A stretch of 64,000 nucleotides of DNA from Plumapathes pennacea (lineage: Eukaryota; Cnidaria; Anthozoa; Antipatharia; Myriopathidae). Every line of letters starts with the position of its first letter. The first letter of the stretch is position 1. A program made the position numbers and the translations under genes. The notes under the pieces are model-generated. The model made no database searches. It was not told the origin of the DNA and saw nothing but the letters and a program-made list of their open reading frames with translations. The stretch spans positions 12,796,667 through 12,860,666 of the forward strand of contig OZ038465.1 in the NCBI GenBank assembly GCA_964036295.1, read 5' to 3'. This document shows, piece by piece, positions 35,401-48,400 of this stretch.

Positions 35401-36163
35401 TTTTTTCCCCTTCTTGAAAAAATAATTCTGATCAAAATGGTGTATCGAACAGGGCGCGGGAGTTGGCTTGCCGAGGTTTACACCACAGACTTTTACAAAT
35501 CGATGTCAGCTAAAGGTGAAATGAACGGATGTCAGATAAAGGTATACTCAAGATTCGCCTCACATCGTGGGGTTCTTTTATTCATTGTTAAAAAACAAAA
35601 CAACGGCAAAGGAACATTCTAAATGTGTCCAACATTCATGCTAATGAATTTCCTCGATGTTTTACACCAAAGACACATCGTGCAGCGTTAGCTGGTAAAA
35701 AAAATGAGCCAACGATTTCTGGTACTATGTGTGGTGTTCAGACAGTCGGCGAAGTTACATTTTGAATAACAGGCTTTCACAAATTCTCCATGCGGCGCAA
35801 GCTAGACTGTGAATTAAGCGAACGATGCTTAATTAAAACAAAGGACCAACAACGTATCTAAGGATTATTTTTAACAGGCTCGACACAAGGGTATACGCAA
35901 GGAATCTTCCTTTTCATGTCCTTTTGCGTTTGTTTGCGTCCCTTACTTTAGTCAGTGGTCGTTTTTACTTGACGCATATCTTTTGTGCATACCGCCGCGT
36001 CTCGCTCGTGAAACCAGGTTTTTACGACAGCAATTTGTGTACTTCAGGTAGTTACATACATGTGTAGCATTGACTAATATAACAAATATTGAACTAACAC
36101 GCTTAAAGTTCAAAATCATGAATATCCACGAGGACGGTATAGCGAGCGAATCTCAAAATGTAT
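35401..36163. other. Gene-free stretch
   Basis: Nothing recognisable. Bases 35430-35460 repeat sequence from 34515-34560 (ATCAAAATGGTGTAT, GGGCGCGGGAGTTGGCTTGCC), a short local duplication. Confidence 0.4.
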
Positions 36164-36457
36164 TCAACGCCGGTGAGAATCGGTTGTTGTTTCTTCGACT
36201 GGTGCATTCACTCCTTCCCGTCCTGTGATTTCCTGTGCATGTCCAACACGTACGCGCTCATTGTGGTTATGGCTCGGCATTTGCGCATTCGCACCAACCG
36301 CCGGCGCTTCTTCGTCTCCGGAATCATCATCCTCGTAGTCGTCATCGTTCGGATTCAAAAATGCTCGGCAGCATTTTACGATGAAGTAAATCATCAGCAC
36401 CATGTATGCTATAAATACGCACCCACAAAGTATTAACACAGCCTCCAAGATAGACAT
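36164..36457 (-). CDS. Small single-pass membrane protein, unknown
   Basis: ATG at 36457 gives 97 residues; an upstream TTG is not a likely start. A hydrophobic segment fills residues 4-28 (ILEAVLILCGCVFIAYMVLM), followed by KCC, an acidic stretch (DDDYEDDDSGDEE) and a polar tail. The layout suggests a minimal ectodomain, one TM helix, juxtamembrane Cys residues that could be palmitoylated, and a cytosolic tail. No family recognised. Coding status rests on the coherent layout and length only. Confidence 0.5.
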   Translation of the reverse strand: MSILEAVLILCGCVFIAYMVLMIYFIVKCCRAFLNPNDDDYEDDDSGDEEAPAVGANAQMPSHNHNERVRVGHAQEITGREGVNAPVEETTTDSHRR

Positions 36458-36811
36458 GGTGTTTTTCAACGTTTCGCAGTCTTAGTTGAAACGTTGCAAT
36501 CTTGCGATTTCGCGGCGTTGTATCGCAGCCGTTTGAGTATCATCCGTGTTTCTCGCTCAAGAACTGGAGACCTTTTCTCTTCGATTTTGTCATATTTCCG
36601 GTAGAATGCCTGGCAACGTTTTCAGAGGTCATGACAGCTGGCGATGTTGTTCATGATTCTGTTATCGGAGTTCTTATTGTAGTTGCTGTGCCATTGTAAG
36701 TCGGTTTGCTAGTTGAATGTGTTCACCCAACATCTTCCTCAGTCATTCAGTTGCAGCTGTCATCATCGTAGTGTTGTTTCCTTGTTTATTCATATTTTTG
36801 TCTTTTGTGTG

Positions 36812-36852
36812 TGTGTTGTTGTTGTTACTGCTGCTGTTGTTGTTGTTGTTGC

Positions 36853-36886
<34 letters not shown>

Positions 36887-37197
36887 CTTTAGTGCTGTTG
36901 TTCGTAATGTGATGCCGAATATGTGAAGACTGACCTGAGCTCGGGCCGTGGTGCTCTCGCGTGCGGCTTCAAATAACGTAAAATTACGAAAATAGGCCTT
37001 GGGCCCGTATTTGCTCAAAGACCTTTTTTGTGGGCTTATTTTCAGGAAGGGCTTATGTAACCTAAGAATAGACAAAGTTAAAAAGACAAAGATTTGGAGG
37101 CACTTTGCCTGCCTGGTTCCTCGCGTTGCCGTCGTCATCCCAGTTTGTTTAAGCCCCCTAATGTGTTTTCTTGTTGTCATTGCTGTTATGTTTCTCG

Positions 37198-37228
<31 letters not shown>

Positions 37229-37229
37229 G
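36812..37229 (+). repeat. Two (TGT)n microsatellites
   Basis: TGT/GTT tracts at 36812-36888 (with a few CTG interruptions) and 37198-37228. They create spurious poly-Leu and poly-Asn frames. Confidence 0.85.
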
Positions 37230-39704
37230 CTATTGTTTTTCTGTTTGTTTTTTCGTCGTCGTTAATGCTGTTATTTATATTTTTGCTTTGTTCCGTTCTT
37301 GAGTTAATATTGTTGTCGTTGCTTTTGTTAGTTTTGCTGTGGTTTTCTTGTTCTTGTCGTTTCGTTGTTCTAGTTGCTGTTTTGTCTTTAATAAATCGTT
37401 TCTTGTCCAAGTTTTCTCCTTTTCTAGGACCGACCACCTTATTCAAGGTGATCACAGACTAAGTTCTCCTTATAATACATGGTTATAATCATATAGTTCA
37501 GTGTGGAGAAAATCCCTTTAGTCAAGCTTATCTGAGACTACGAACTCTCCAAACACTACTGATGCATTTAACTCAGGACAGGTTGGGAGAATTGGCGCTC
37601 ACTTGTCGGCTGTCCAACGTCGTTTGAAACGAGAAAATGTCTGCCATTCAGTGAGATCGCTTTGGGCTTCGGTTTGACTTTCCAAATTTCAAACCTGATT
37701 ACTGTGAATGCAGGAGAATTTTAGTGTCTGCATTCATTTCCGTGACGTAAGGCAATTTAATGTCATTTCCTAGTTTTTCTCGTGCCATTCATATGTTGTG
37801 AGCTTTCACATTGGGATACTTAATATTACTGACGTCAGCTGTACGAGCTATTTCCGACCTGTTGTCCACACCATAAAATAGTGCACTTCTCCAGAATACA
37901 GTCGCACGAACTTCAATGGCTGCTATTATTTCCAAGGTAAATTGGGCGGGATTTTTCACCTTTTTGCGCGCGCGTATGGAAACCCTGGAAGATAACGCAA
38001 AATTAATGAATAATCTGAGTTTACTTTTGTTCAGTCAGCAAACGAGTTCACGAAGACGACAAAACTCAGCGTTGATAGTGTCGAGTTTTATCGTATAAAC
38101 TATATATTGTTTGTCGTTTGTCCAGCTGCAAAGCAAATTAATTGCGAAAGACGCGGGAAAAGCAGTTTCGCTCAGTTTGTGGATCTAGTTCAACCGCGGA
38201 CCTCAAGCAAGTCTCCTGGTACATTATGCAGGGTTCTTTGCTTTGCAAGTTGTTTTAATTAAGACGGTAATCTGTAGAAACATGTTTTCAGAATGCTGTC
38301 GCGAATAATTCATAACTAAATCATTAACAGAAAACAAAAGACTGGGAATGTGAAGCAGCTGCCAATTGACTCTGTTTGGTGGCGTTTAGAGAATATTTAA
38401 TTCAACAGAGCTTGTGTCAACTATAACCAGTCAGATATTTTATTTCCATGCTGTACAGCTTCCAATAGTATCACGAGGAGCTTATCTCCAACTATATTGA
38501 TGGTTTTGGGCCGCCAAATAACCTGTGAGTCAACAGTGATTTCACGCATGCAACAGATAAATCAGTAAATATTTAGTCCCAAGACTAGGCGCTTAAAGTT
38601 CGTGTTTTATTTTCTAGTTTGCGATGTATTGTCAAACCAACATCAAACATGTTTATAGTGACTAAAGAGATATCCTCTCGAAGTTTTTCATTTGCATTAA
38701 AATTAATTGAGTCAACACGGAAAGAAATATCGTTTCTATTTCACGCGTAACCAGTATATCACGTAAAAGAACGGATTTTTTTACGCCATAGTTTTATATA
38801 CAAATTAAACCCATTTTTAGAATGAAGAGTTATGTAACAAACCTCAGTACAGTTTACCCGAGCACGTTTCGGATGCGATATTCGCTGCATAGCCCGGAGA
38901 ACGCCTCGAATAATATAACCGAACGAATCACGAAGCTGAATATGTCCGGCTGTTGCTTGAAACCGAGCGAAACCTCTGGCCAGTTTTATCACCGATCGGG
39001 TGGCTCAGGTTTGATCTTTTAGGCGGCCGGTGATCAGTGTACGGATTGCGCGATTATTTCTATTCTATATATTATTCAGTGCGATATCTATAGTATGGCA
39101 GAAAAAAATCGGCACTGGGCACCCCGAAATAACGTTGGGCATCCATCGATGCTTTTTTCTTTTGTATGTTTTAGTGAGAAAAATAGATGGAGCCGCAACT
39201 GAAAATTTTATTTTGATGCAAAGCATGTTGATTAGAATATGTAGTCGTTATTATTATGGTTTGAGTGAAATTTCTTGATTAAGGACTAAGAAAAAAGTTC
39301 AAACCAACGATTAGAAGACTAGTCTGGTGTAGTATCACCCATTGCAGTCTCGCCCACATCAATAAATGGCGAACATGCTTGTTTTTATTTGAGTTCATTT
39401 AGTTATTGGGAACACAAACAAGAAACTTAAAAACACTTTTCAGCTGCACAGTTTTTTCCTTCAATTTTTTTTTTCGCACCACAATAGCCTTGAAAAGTCC
39501 GTTGCACACAGATAGGTGTGCGCACTTTGTTAACATTTTAATTCTTATTACTGGGCGCTGAGCATAAAAATATTTACATCGTGTAGGAAACTAGCGGGCG
39601 TCTAGCAAAAGGTTCGCCGCTGTTTTGACGCCATAGTTCGGCAGCCAGCTGTTGTACTGCTCGTCATTCGCAGCTGTTATGACTGCATTTTCCTTCTCGG
39701 CTTT
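37230..39704. other. Gene-free stretch
   Basis: AT-rich sequence with short open frames only; no domain, splice-linked exon or repeat family recognised. It may hold regulatory or untranslated sequence of the small minus-strand ORFs. Confidence 0.4.
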
Positions 39705-40013
39705 TCACACCAACCGAAGTTCCATGGCTTCTCTCTGCTCATCGTCGCGACAATGAACTTCGACGGAATAGAATGGATTGTCGGTGATTCCTTTGGCCTG
39801 AAATTTTTCGGTCATATTCTCTAAAGTGATCTTATCTTGCTGGTTCGTTTCGGTTTCCTTGGTTTCTTTCTTGGATTCTTTTGCCATGTGTTTCTTGCGA
39901 TAGCGCTTGTTGCACCAGAACCAGCAGGACGAATAACACATCGAGCACAAGAAGACAGCTATCATGACCAAAAGGCCGATCATCAGCACTGTGATAGCTA
40001 AGTGTGTCGCCAT
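39705..40013 (-). CDS. Small single-pass membrane protein, unknown
   Basis: 102 residues from ATG 40013. A TM segment spans residues 6-26 (AITVLMIGLLVMIAVFLCSM). It is followed by a Cys/Trp cluster (CYSSCWFWCNKRYRKK) and a Lys/Glu/Gln-rich tail ending in SVEVHCRDDEQREAMELRLV. The plan matches the ORF at 36164-36457: a very short N-terminus, one TM, Cys-rich juxtamembrane region, charged tail. No sequence family recognised. Confidence 0.5.
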   Translation of the reverse strand: MATHLAITVLMIGLLVMIAVFLCSMCYSSCWFWCNKRYRKKHMAKESKKETKETETNQQDKITLENMTEKFQAKGITDNPFYSVEVHCRDDEQREAMELRLV

Positions 40014-42442
40014 TGTAAATTCTTCGGGGCCAGAAAATTTCTATAGCGGTATAAAAGCAGGCACTGGTTGTGAATCAGACACTTTAGTGCTAGCGGTCCT
40101 GTGGTGCACCCGTCCAGAGCTACACTGAGACGCCCAAATGCGAAAGTCTCAAGAGCTTTTTGGTTAGCACTTATAAACTTAAAGAAAGATACTCAGAAAT
40201 TGAAAATTCTGCTATTCTTTCTTGAATAAAAGAAGGCTTTAGGAAAACAGCCGGGCAACAATGCCCACTGACGTATGTGATCATTAGCCGAAGCGCATTA
40301 CTTCCGCCAAACTGAGGTTTCTTGAATGTTCTCTGTGGCCAGGAAGGGGTCAACAAAGAAACTGATATCAAAGTCGGCGCGAAGAGATGCAAATTCGCAT
40401 CCTCACTGGAGAAAAGGCTGCCGAAACTGCGCAACACATTGACAGGTGTAAAAAACATTGAGAATACCACGAATTGTCGACTTGTGCGAAAATAGGGCCC
40501 GTCTTGTATTTATCAAGGGCATGCGTTCTCCAAGCACAGGAAAAAAGAGAAAGTCGCAACCATTTCCTTGTGATGTTGCGCCTCTTAACTGAATAAGTAA
40601 AAATAGTCAAAAACAGTATAAACACTGCTATTTTTAAACTGTCGTCAATGGCTTCAATTGAGTAATGACATGGTTTATATTTGGGTTTTATTTTACAGTT
40701 TAGTAGTTGGGAGTGAAAATATTAGAGGGTTTATTTTGTTTTCTAAAACTCTTCGAGCAGCTTATTTGAAAAAAATACGAGGCGGCAACCATCGCCGCTT
40801 GCAATCAATACTGCGATTCTATATTCGACGTCGGTTTGTGTTGTTTAGAGGCCTATACTGAGTCAGTGATTGATCCATTACGATACGGCTGGCACCCCAA
40901 AGACTGACGCATCGCCTTCACAGAATTAGCGCTACGTTTGGCGCAAAATAGACTGATAACCGAGAAAAGATAAGCATAGGGGCACGATATTAGGAACAAC
41001 GAGAATATAGACTATTCTAAATACGACATTCTAAAAGGATTCACGGTACGACAGATTGTTTTTTCTTTGGCTTCAAACCACAACGCACAAGCAGCTGTAC
41101 TAGCTGAAGAAAGGGAGTGGCTGTGACAATTCAATGCAGCCCTTTCAGGACCTACACTTGTTTTGTTTTTTGGCAACATTTTTACACGAAAATGAAGAAA
41201 AATTGCAATTTCTTCGAGCAATCTTATGATCCATTATATTTTGAACAGCATAAACCCTCCTTTGGAAAAGAGGTCGTTTTAAGATCGACTAGTGGGTGGG
41301 TCTAGGGGCCGGTAATCCCAAGTCACGGTTCCGCGGGGGTCCCAATGCAATCTTTCAGTGCAGTAGAGCGAGCCAGTTTTTGGATGACTGTCTAAAGTAA
41401 TCGTGTTATTGCTTTAGTTTTGCGTTTGCTACGCTCTTTGATTATATTTGATCCAAACAGGTTTGGCGTTCTCGGCCTATCAGTCAAAACAAAATCGATA
41501 TCAAAACGAACCGCAATTGCGACTGGCAAGTGCCGATATATCTCGCTGCTGATTAATCTCGTTCTCAAAGATAAACGCAATATTATTTGGGTTTCGTTTG
41601 GTTGGTCGTTTTCAACCTTATTATCGACTCAGAACCCGTTTGAAATTGCTCCCACTTCAAATTCACGAAAAATTATGCACAAATAGTGCGGCCAAAATTG
41701 AGCAGTTCCTGTAACGAACGGTATTAGCCAGTACATTTATGTAAATCCGCCCTAAGGGCGGGCATAAGTAGTGAGTACCCTTGGCTCCTATTTCGTAATG
41801 GATCAAATTGACACGACCCGGCGTAATATCCTGATATTCAAGCAAGAACTCAAGTGATTTATTATTCAGCGATCGACGGAGTAACAGCTCGTAAAAGAGA
41901 CAAGAATAGCAGTGATAATGGCTGCACTTTAAATACCACTGAAGTGTTGACGTGTTGCCCGGATATCAGTAAAAAGAATGCAACTAGTCTTGAAGTGGCG
42001 CAGCAAAAAGTAATTAAGAGAGGAACACGTATTTCAAGTAGTAACGACGTACCCTTCCTAACATCTGGTTGTCTGTCTGTCTTTTCTACTGTGATTTCAG
42101 TCCGGCGATTACTATATGTTCATTATGGATAAAACTGACAGGTAATGTCTTTGTTTCTACTTGAAGTGATATTAAGCTATTATTTCTCCCTAACACTAAT
42201 CGTACATTTTGTTGAGGAGGGCTGCGAATTAAGAGCCTTGAACTTTGGCGTAGGCAGGGAGGAAACAGTTTTCCTTGTTTGGCCTTTTCCTTTCCCAATG
42301 GTGAAGAAAGTGTGACCTTTCTACCTGTCACACAACCAGTCACGGGCCAAGTGACCTTTCTCCGAACGAACCAATCATCGCTTACTCGTGCCAGGCTTAT
42401 GCTTTCAGCAGCGGTTGAAAATAAACCCGAGCCGTGAAAAAT
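40014..42442. other. Gene-free stretch with MITE fragment
   Basis: No gene supported. 41375-41470 contains TTTGGATGACTGTCTAAAGT and TTTGCGTTTGCTACGCTC, a fragment of the 19903-20244 MITE family. The last ~150 bp should hold the XYLT promoter; no TATA box is obvious. Confidence 0.45.
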
Positions 42443-45400
42443 ATGGCTGTGCGTGTAGGAACTGTAAGGTTTATATTAGGAATAGCGGCTCTGATAGTAG
42501 TTGTGCAGGTCTTGGCTATGCTTCATTTCTCTTCAACGTTGGACGACCATCCCATTCATCGCATTCACAAGGTAGGAATGGTCGCGTTGAAGTCCCACGT
42601 GGATAGGAGAGCGAAAGAACAGGTATAACAACACGCGTCGGAAATGATTAGCGTGATTTTATCTAGATATCATAGCTGCACACCGCCTACTATAGCTTGG
42701 CCCTCTCGACATTCTTATTGCTTAGTCGTTAGATTTTCCGCAAGGCAAATTATTTGATAAAGATTAGTTAAGTCTAACCGGGAGACATAATAGAGCGATA
42801 GCGGCAAATCTCGGCCATCGTTGAAAATCTAATCAACTCTACGTTGAATCTGTCGGTTCATTTTCCGCGCAATCGCTGCATATTACTAACGATCGGCCAA
42901 TTATCTACACTAACTTATCGAGCAAGTCGAATGGGGCTTTTGTGAATCGATTGTTGTAAATAATTTATTATTAAAGCAGTCAAGGCCTGCGGGTTGCGTA
43001 CCCTGTGGTCAGGTATAAAAAGTTCACCATTTCCATAACAGTTTAATCATCACAATTCACTACGTCTTGTGAAATCTTAATTTTAAACTACGAAGAATTG
43101 AGCATCGATTCATAAACAAAGCTGTTCAATCAGTTTTAGCATAGTGTTTGCAATTTTGATAAGTAACACAATTAGGTGGACTGACTTTTGGAGAGTATGC
43201 AAATAGTCGGTTTTGTATGTAAATTTTAACCTCATCATTAGCTTGGTTTAAAAGTTGCCAGGGAACTAAATTTGTAAGATCCAATACTGTGCTTTATACC
43301 ATGCATGCCATGCGACAATATTTTTTTGGAGATGTTGGTGCTGCAAATACCATAAAGGCTCTAATAGTCCCTGGAAGGGGGGGGGAGGGGGGGGGGGGCT
43401 TACTTAGAAAATGACCTTGTAGAGGGGGTTTAAAAGAGAGAGATGAGCTTAACAGAGAGGGGGGCTTACTTGTCCTCTGAGAGCTTCCTTTTTCCTGTGG
43501 GAAATGGTGTTTTGACAAAATGATGACAGACTTTAACCCCCTGTAATACTTATAGATGAAAAATATTACATTTGTCAGTATGAGAGCGCAAATTAGTCTT
43601 GTGTTGTCTTTTCATTGTTTGCATGTTTTTGTCTTCAGAAACAAGACCATAATGATGCTCCAAACATGGATGTTCCATTTGTTCCACCATGTAAATTGAA
43701 GCACAAAGATGCACTTTCAGCTGTGCGCAGAGTGAAGAGTGAAAACTGTAAAAGAACTATTATAAGAACAGCATGTCTGGCAGAGTCCAAAAAACTCCAT
43801 GATTTAGACATAAAAAGGACTTGTCCTGTACCTCGTTCAAAGGGTAGTCCTGCAAAATGGGTTGACGTCAGCACTAAACCCTATGGCCCTCCAATCAGGA
43901 TTGCATATGTCATGACTCTCCATGGGAGGGCATTTCGACAAGTAAAGCGTCTCTTCAAGGCCCTTTATCACACACAACATTATTTCTATTTTCATGTTGA
44001 CTCTGTAAGTACATTCTAATATATTGTGCACTTATTTAGTGAAGTGTGCCACCAGCATGCATATACCTTGGTTTATAATGAATATTTGCATTGTTAAAAA
44101 ACTCTGGGTCCACCCTTGCTATAAGACACTGTACATGTTTGTGAAAGTGGCTTAGGCCATTCCCAAGTTGCTTGTTGCCTTGGTTTCAAAACAAGTCCTA
44201 GTGTGACATCTTTCACATGAATTGAGTATATAGTTTGCATGCTGGGAATGTGCAAGGAATCCTAAGAAAGGCTCAGACCTTTATTTGAAACAAGTAGGCA
44301 AGGGTAACTCAGAAATGGGAAGATTTTGGGCTTGCAATCTTGGCACTACATGTACTTCTCCTAACCTGCCCTATCATCAAAATGTATGGGTAGCATTAAG
44401 AGAATCTATAGTCTGATCTGCTTGAACCTGTGCTGATATAGAAAACGTTGGCTCACTTCAGAGTGAATTAAGGTGAAATGCAGACAACAGTTTCAGAATT
44501 TCAGAAAATATGTCAGATATTGTAGTAGTTTCTTCCTGTCAGCATAATTTCACGCTGTTCTCTGATGATGTAAAATTACTATACTTGTGCTAACTCTACA
44601 AATCTGAACTGATCTATTTGTAGAGGTCAGACTATCTGCGCCGAGAAGTTCTCAAGATGATACGAGATTTCCCTAATGCTGCGATTGCCCCCTGGAGCAT
44701 GGCAACCATTTGGGGCGGAGCTAGTCTGTTGAAAATGCTGCTACGTTGCATGTCCGACTTACTGTCCAAAAAAGAATGGAAGTGGGATTTCTTTATAAAT
44801 ATTAGTGGATCTGACTACCCCATCAAGTAAGTACTGATATTGTGCAAGATGTAGTTACAGATGACCAGATATGTACGTGATTGTCTTTGCTAAATTTGGT
44901 CTTCCAGACTTACCTATATTCATTTTATACACTAAATCTTCTTTTTTTATAGCCAGCCAATTGCAATGTTGCAAGTGACACTATTGTTTTTGGCCACTAC
45001 AGTGGCCTATGGGCTATAAAGGGTTAGCCTCGTTTTGATTCCTTTTTTTATCATTTTGTTTGCAGAGATAATGAAGGGTTGACAGAGTTTCTTCGAGCTC
45101 GGCGAGACTATAACTTTTTGAAACCACATGGCAGGGAGCAGATGAGGTGTGTCTAGTGCTTTCCGGCAAATAAATTATTGAGTGAGCAACTTAGGACCAG
45201 CCCCTTTTCTTGAATCAGTTCAAAGTGAAAAGCTTGGTTTTGATTTCAGTGAATTGAACATATTTGATCCATTTTTGAGTTTATGCTTCTAATACCTCAA
45301 TCTTCTGTTTCCTGTTTCTCCAGGTTTATCAAAAAGCAAGGATTGGACAGAACCTTCCTGGAATGCGATGAACGCATGTGGCGTTTGGGCGACCGCCCCC

Positions 45401-48400
45401 TCCCCCCAGACATCGACATTGACGGTGGAAGTGATTGGATCGCATTAAATCACAAGTTCTGTCACTACCTCATTCTCGCAAACGATCCTCTGGTGACAAA
45501 GTTGAAACACATGTACAGCTATGCATTACTCCCTGCTGAGGTGGGCAAGTTGTGTACTTCAAATAAGAACGAGGGAGTCAACCTCATTCCCAGGCTCTTT
45601 GATTTCCTGGCCCCCGCCCCGGCCGGGAGCTGAAAGAACCTGGGAATGAGGTTGCAAGGGAGTGACAGTGCAGCATACGCATAACTGTCACTGTCACCCA
45701 CTGTCACTCTTGTGCTTATGCTTATGGGCTTTTGAAAACCAGCCCCAATGGCCCCTTTTATGTAAGTTGTTTATGAAAGGGTCCCTTTTTTGTTACTTCA
45801 AACAGTCCTTCTATCATACCACCTCTCCGTGACGGCCCAATTGTTTTTAAAAGTTATTTACGAACAAGGTCCCTGTTTTGTTATTTCATGGCCTTTGTTA
45901 ACGGCCCAATTTGTGTTTAAAGTTGTTTACGAATAAGGCCCAAATTTTTGCTACTCCAAACAGTCTTCTAAAAGTCCATAACGGCCCCTTTTGTTTAAGT
46001 TGACTACAAACAAGGCCCCCATTTTGTTACTCCAAACAGTCCTTCTTTCACACGGCCCTCCGGAACGGCCCCTTCTGTGAGATGTTCATAAAGACGAACT
46101 TGAGGTTGACCAATTGGAAACGCAAGCTGGGCTGCCGGTGTCAGTACAAACACGTGGTGGACTGGTGTGGCTGTTCACCTAACGACTTCAAGCCCGAAGA
46201 TCTGCCGAGAATTAAGGTGAGAATCGCTCTGCGCAATAGGACCGTTGCAGTTCGAGAGTATATTTGCTCCTAGAATGCTGTCCAACTAGTATTAACCCCT
46301 TCTATCCCAAGCTCAAAATGCAGATTTTCACAGCCTTTTAAGAAGAAAGTGTACAAGTGGTGTAGTGACAGTTGATAGTTATATATTAATCAGTTTTTAC
46401 CTAAGCAAGCTACTGTGTCAAAAGCCAAGTAATCTGTACTGGATTATATATCTCTGGTGAGAAACTGAAGGAGAAAATCGAACTAGATTACCCTTAGGGA
46501 TGAAAGAGTTCGAATACGCTTAAAAATGAAAGGTAGAGGAATAAATTAGTATAACTACCACGTTATATTTACTCCTTTTCTTTTCATTTCTTTTCTTCCT
46601 TTCTTTGCTTCACCCTCTTCTTTTTATTTTTGTTTTTTTCTATGATTTTTATTCCTTCTTTCTTTCTGTCTTATATACCTCCCTTTTACAACCCTCAAAT
46701 TGTCGAATACTCCCCACAAAGGGTTTGTCAAAACGTATTACATTTTCTTCATTTCCTCAGAGTCAAAAGACCAGCCATTTTGCGCGGAAATTCGAAGCGA
46801 TCGTAAACCAAGCGGTAATCAACCAACTGGACGAATGGCTGTTTGGCGAGTATCCACAAAACACCCCAGGACTGCGCTATTACTGGGAGAACCTGTACCA
46901 CCAAGAAGACAGCATCACGAAAACATCCGACTCCTACCGAACCTTCTTTCACTCATTCCGCCGCTTAGCAACGAAGAAGATGAATGAGCCCACGGGCACT
47001 CCAGGTGAAAAGGGGCCATGTGACTTGACGTCATTGGATCAAATCCGTGAGGTGACGTACCTGAAACAACAAGACAACTTGGGTGGGTTGTTGGTGCTGT
47101 ATGACGTGGAGAGTGTTTCTGGTGAAGGAGTTAAGACTGTGCATACTGTGGAGACGTGGATGGCGCCCCTGAGCCACGAGGAGCTGATGAATTTAAATAC
47201 CAGTAAAGGCCCGGAGAGACTTGTGGGCTTAGAGGTAAGCAAATCTGTTGTTTACATCTTCTGTTCCGTGCTGTTTTTTCTTTAGTTGTTGTTGGTTATG
47301 GTTGTGCGATACCTGTTTTATAGTGTTATGCTATGTTGTACCCTGTAACGTGCCGTGCCGTGCCGTGCCGTGCTGTGCTGTGTTGTGCCGTGCTATTCTG
47401 TGCTGTGCCGTGCCGTGTCGTGCGGTGCGGTCTGTGTGCCGTGGCGTGCTGTGCTTTTCTGTGCCGTGCTGTGCCGTGCCGCGCCGTGTCGTGCGGTGCG
47501 GTGCGGTGCGGTGCTGTGCCGTGCCGTGCTGTTCTGTGCTGTGCTGTTCTGTTCTGTGCCATGCCATGCCGTGCTGTGCCGTACCTTGCCGTGCCGTGCT
47601 GTGCCGTGCTGTGCCGTACCTTGCTGTGCCGTGCCGTGCCGTGCTGTTCTGTGCCGTGCCGTGCCGTGCCGTGCTGTACCGTACCTTGCCGTGCCGTGCC
47701 GTGCCGTGCCATGCTGTGTTGTGTTGTGTTGTGTTGTGTTGTGCTGTGCTGTGCTGTGCTGTGCAATACTATACTGTGCTTTTCTGTGCTGTGTTGTAAT
47801 GCTGTGCTATGCTGTACTGTGTTGTGCTATGCTGTGCATTGCCATGCTGTATTCTGTTGTGCTGTACCGTGCTGTGTTGTGCTGTGCTGTACTGTTTCGC
47901 GTAATGTCACGTGTTCAATATACTCCCGGTGCCTCGTAACTCTGTTCCCAACACGCCGCCATTTGTTCGTTCAGGTGGGATCCTCGTGGGACCAGAAGGA
48001 GCGAGTCTTTCGCAACTTCGCGGGGCTGCTGAGTCCATGGGATGATCCGGTGTTGGTGCATCACTGGGTTCACGGGGAGGCCTTTAACGTCAAGATCATG
48101 TGGGTAGACCCCATCAACGTTATGACCGGAATCTACGAGATGAACGCGGTGGAGAACTGGGTGGTGTCCTTCCACAAGCCAACTTTTAAAAAGCCGCTGA
48201 GGCCCGGACGATGGACGATAAAGATGATATACACAGATAAAGGAGACGACCAAGTCATTGGGCAAACGAGCTTTCTGGTCGCACCCCTAGGGTTCAAAGC
48301 CGGCTCGCCCATTAGCTCACAAGATGCGATGGCTGCGAATAACGGACCACCCGGGGGAATATACAACTCCAACGACTTCCTCATTGAGTTCGACCGCGAG

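Noticed and set aside
36743..37462. Poly-Asn, poly-Leu and poly-Val frames
   Set aside because: Products of TGT/GTT microsatellites; no conserved sequence around them.
47326..47939. Several long Cys/Ala/Val- or His/Thr-rich frames on both strands
   Set aside because: All lie in the GTGCY pentamer repeat, which lacks stops in most frames; only the exon 8 part (47975-48649) is real.
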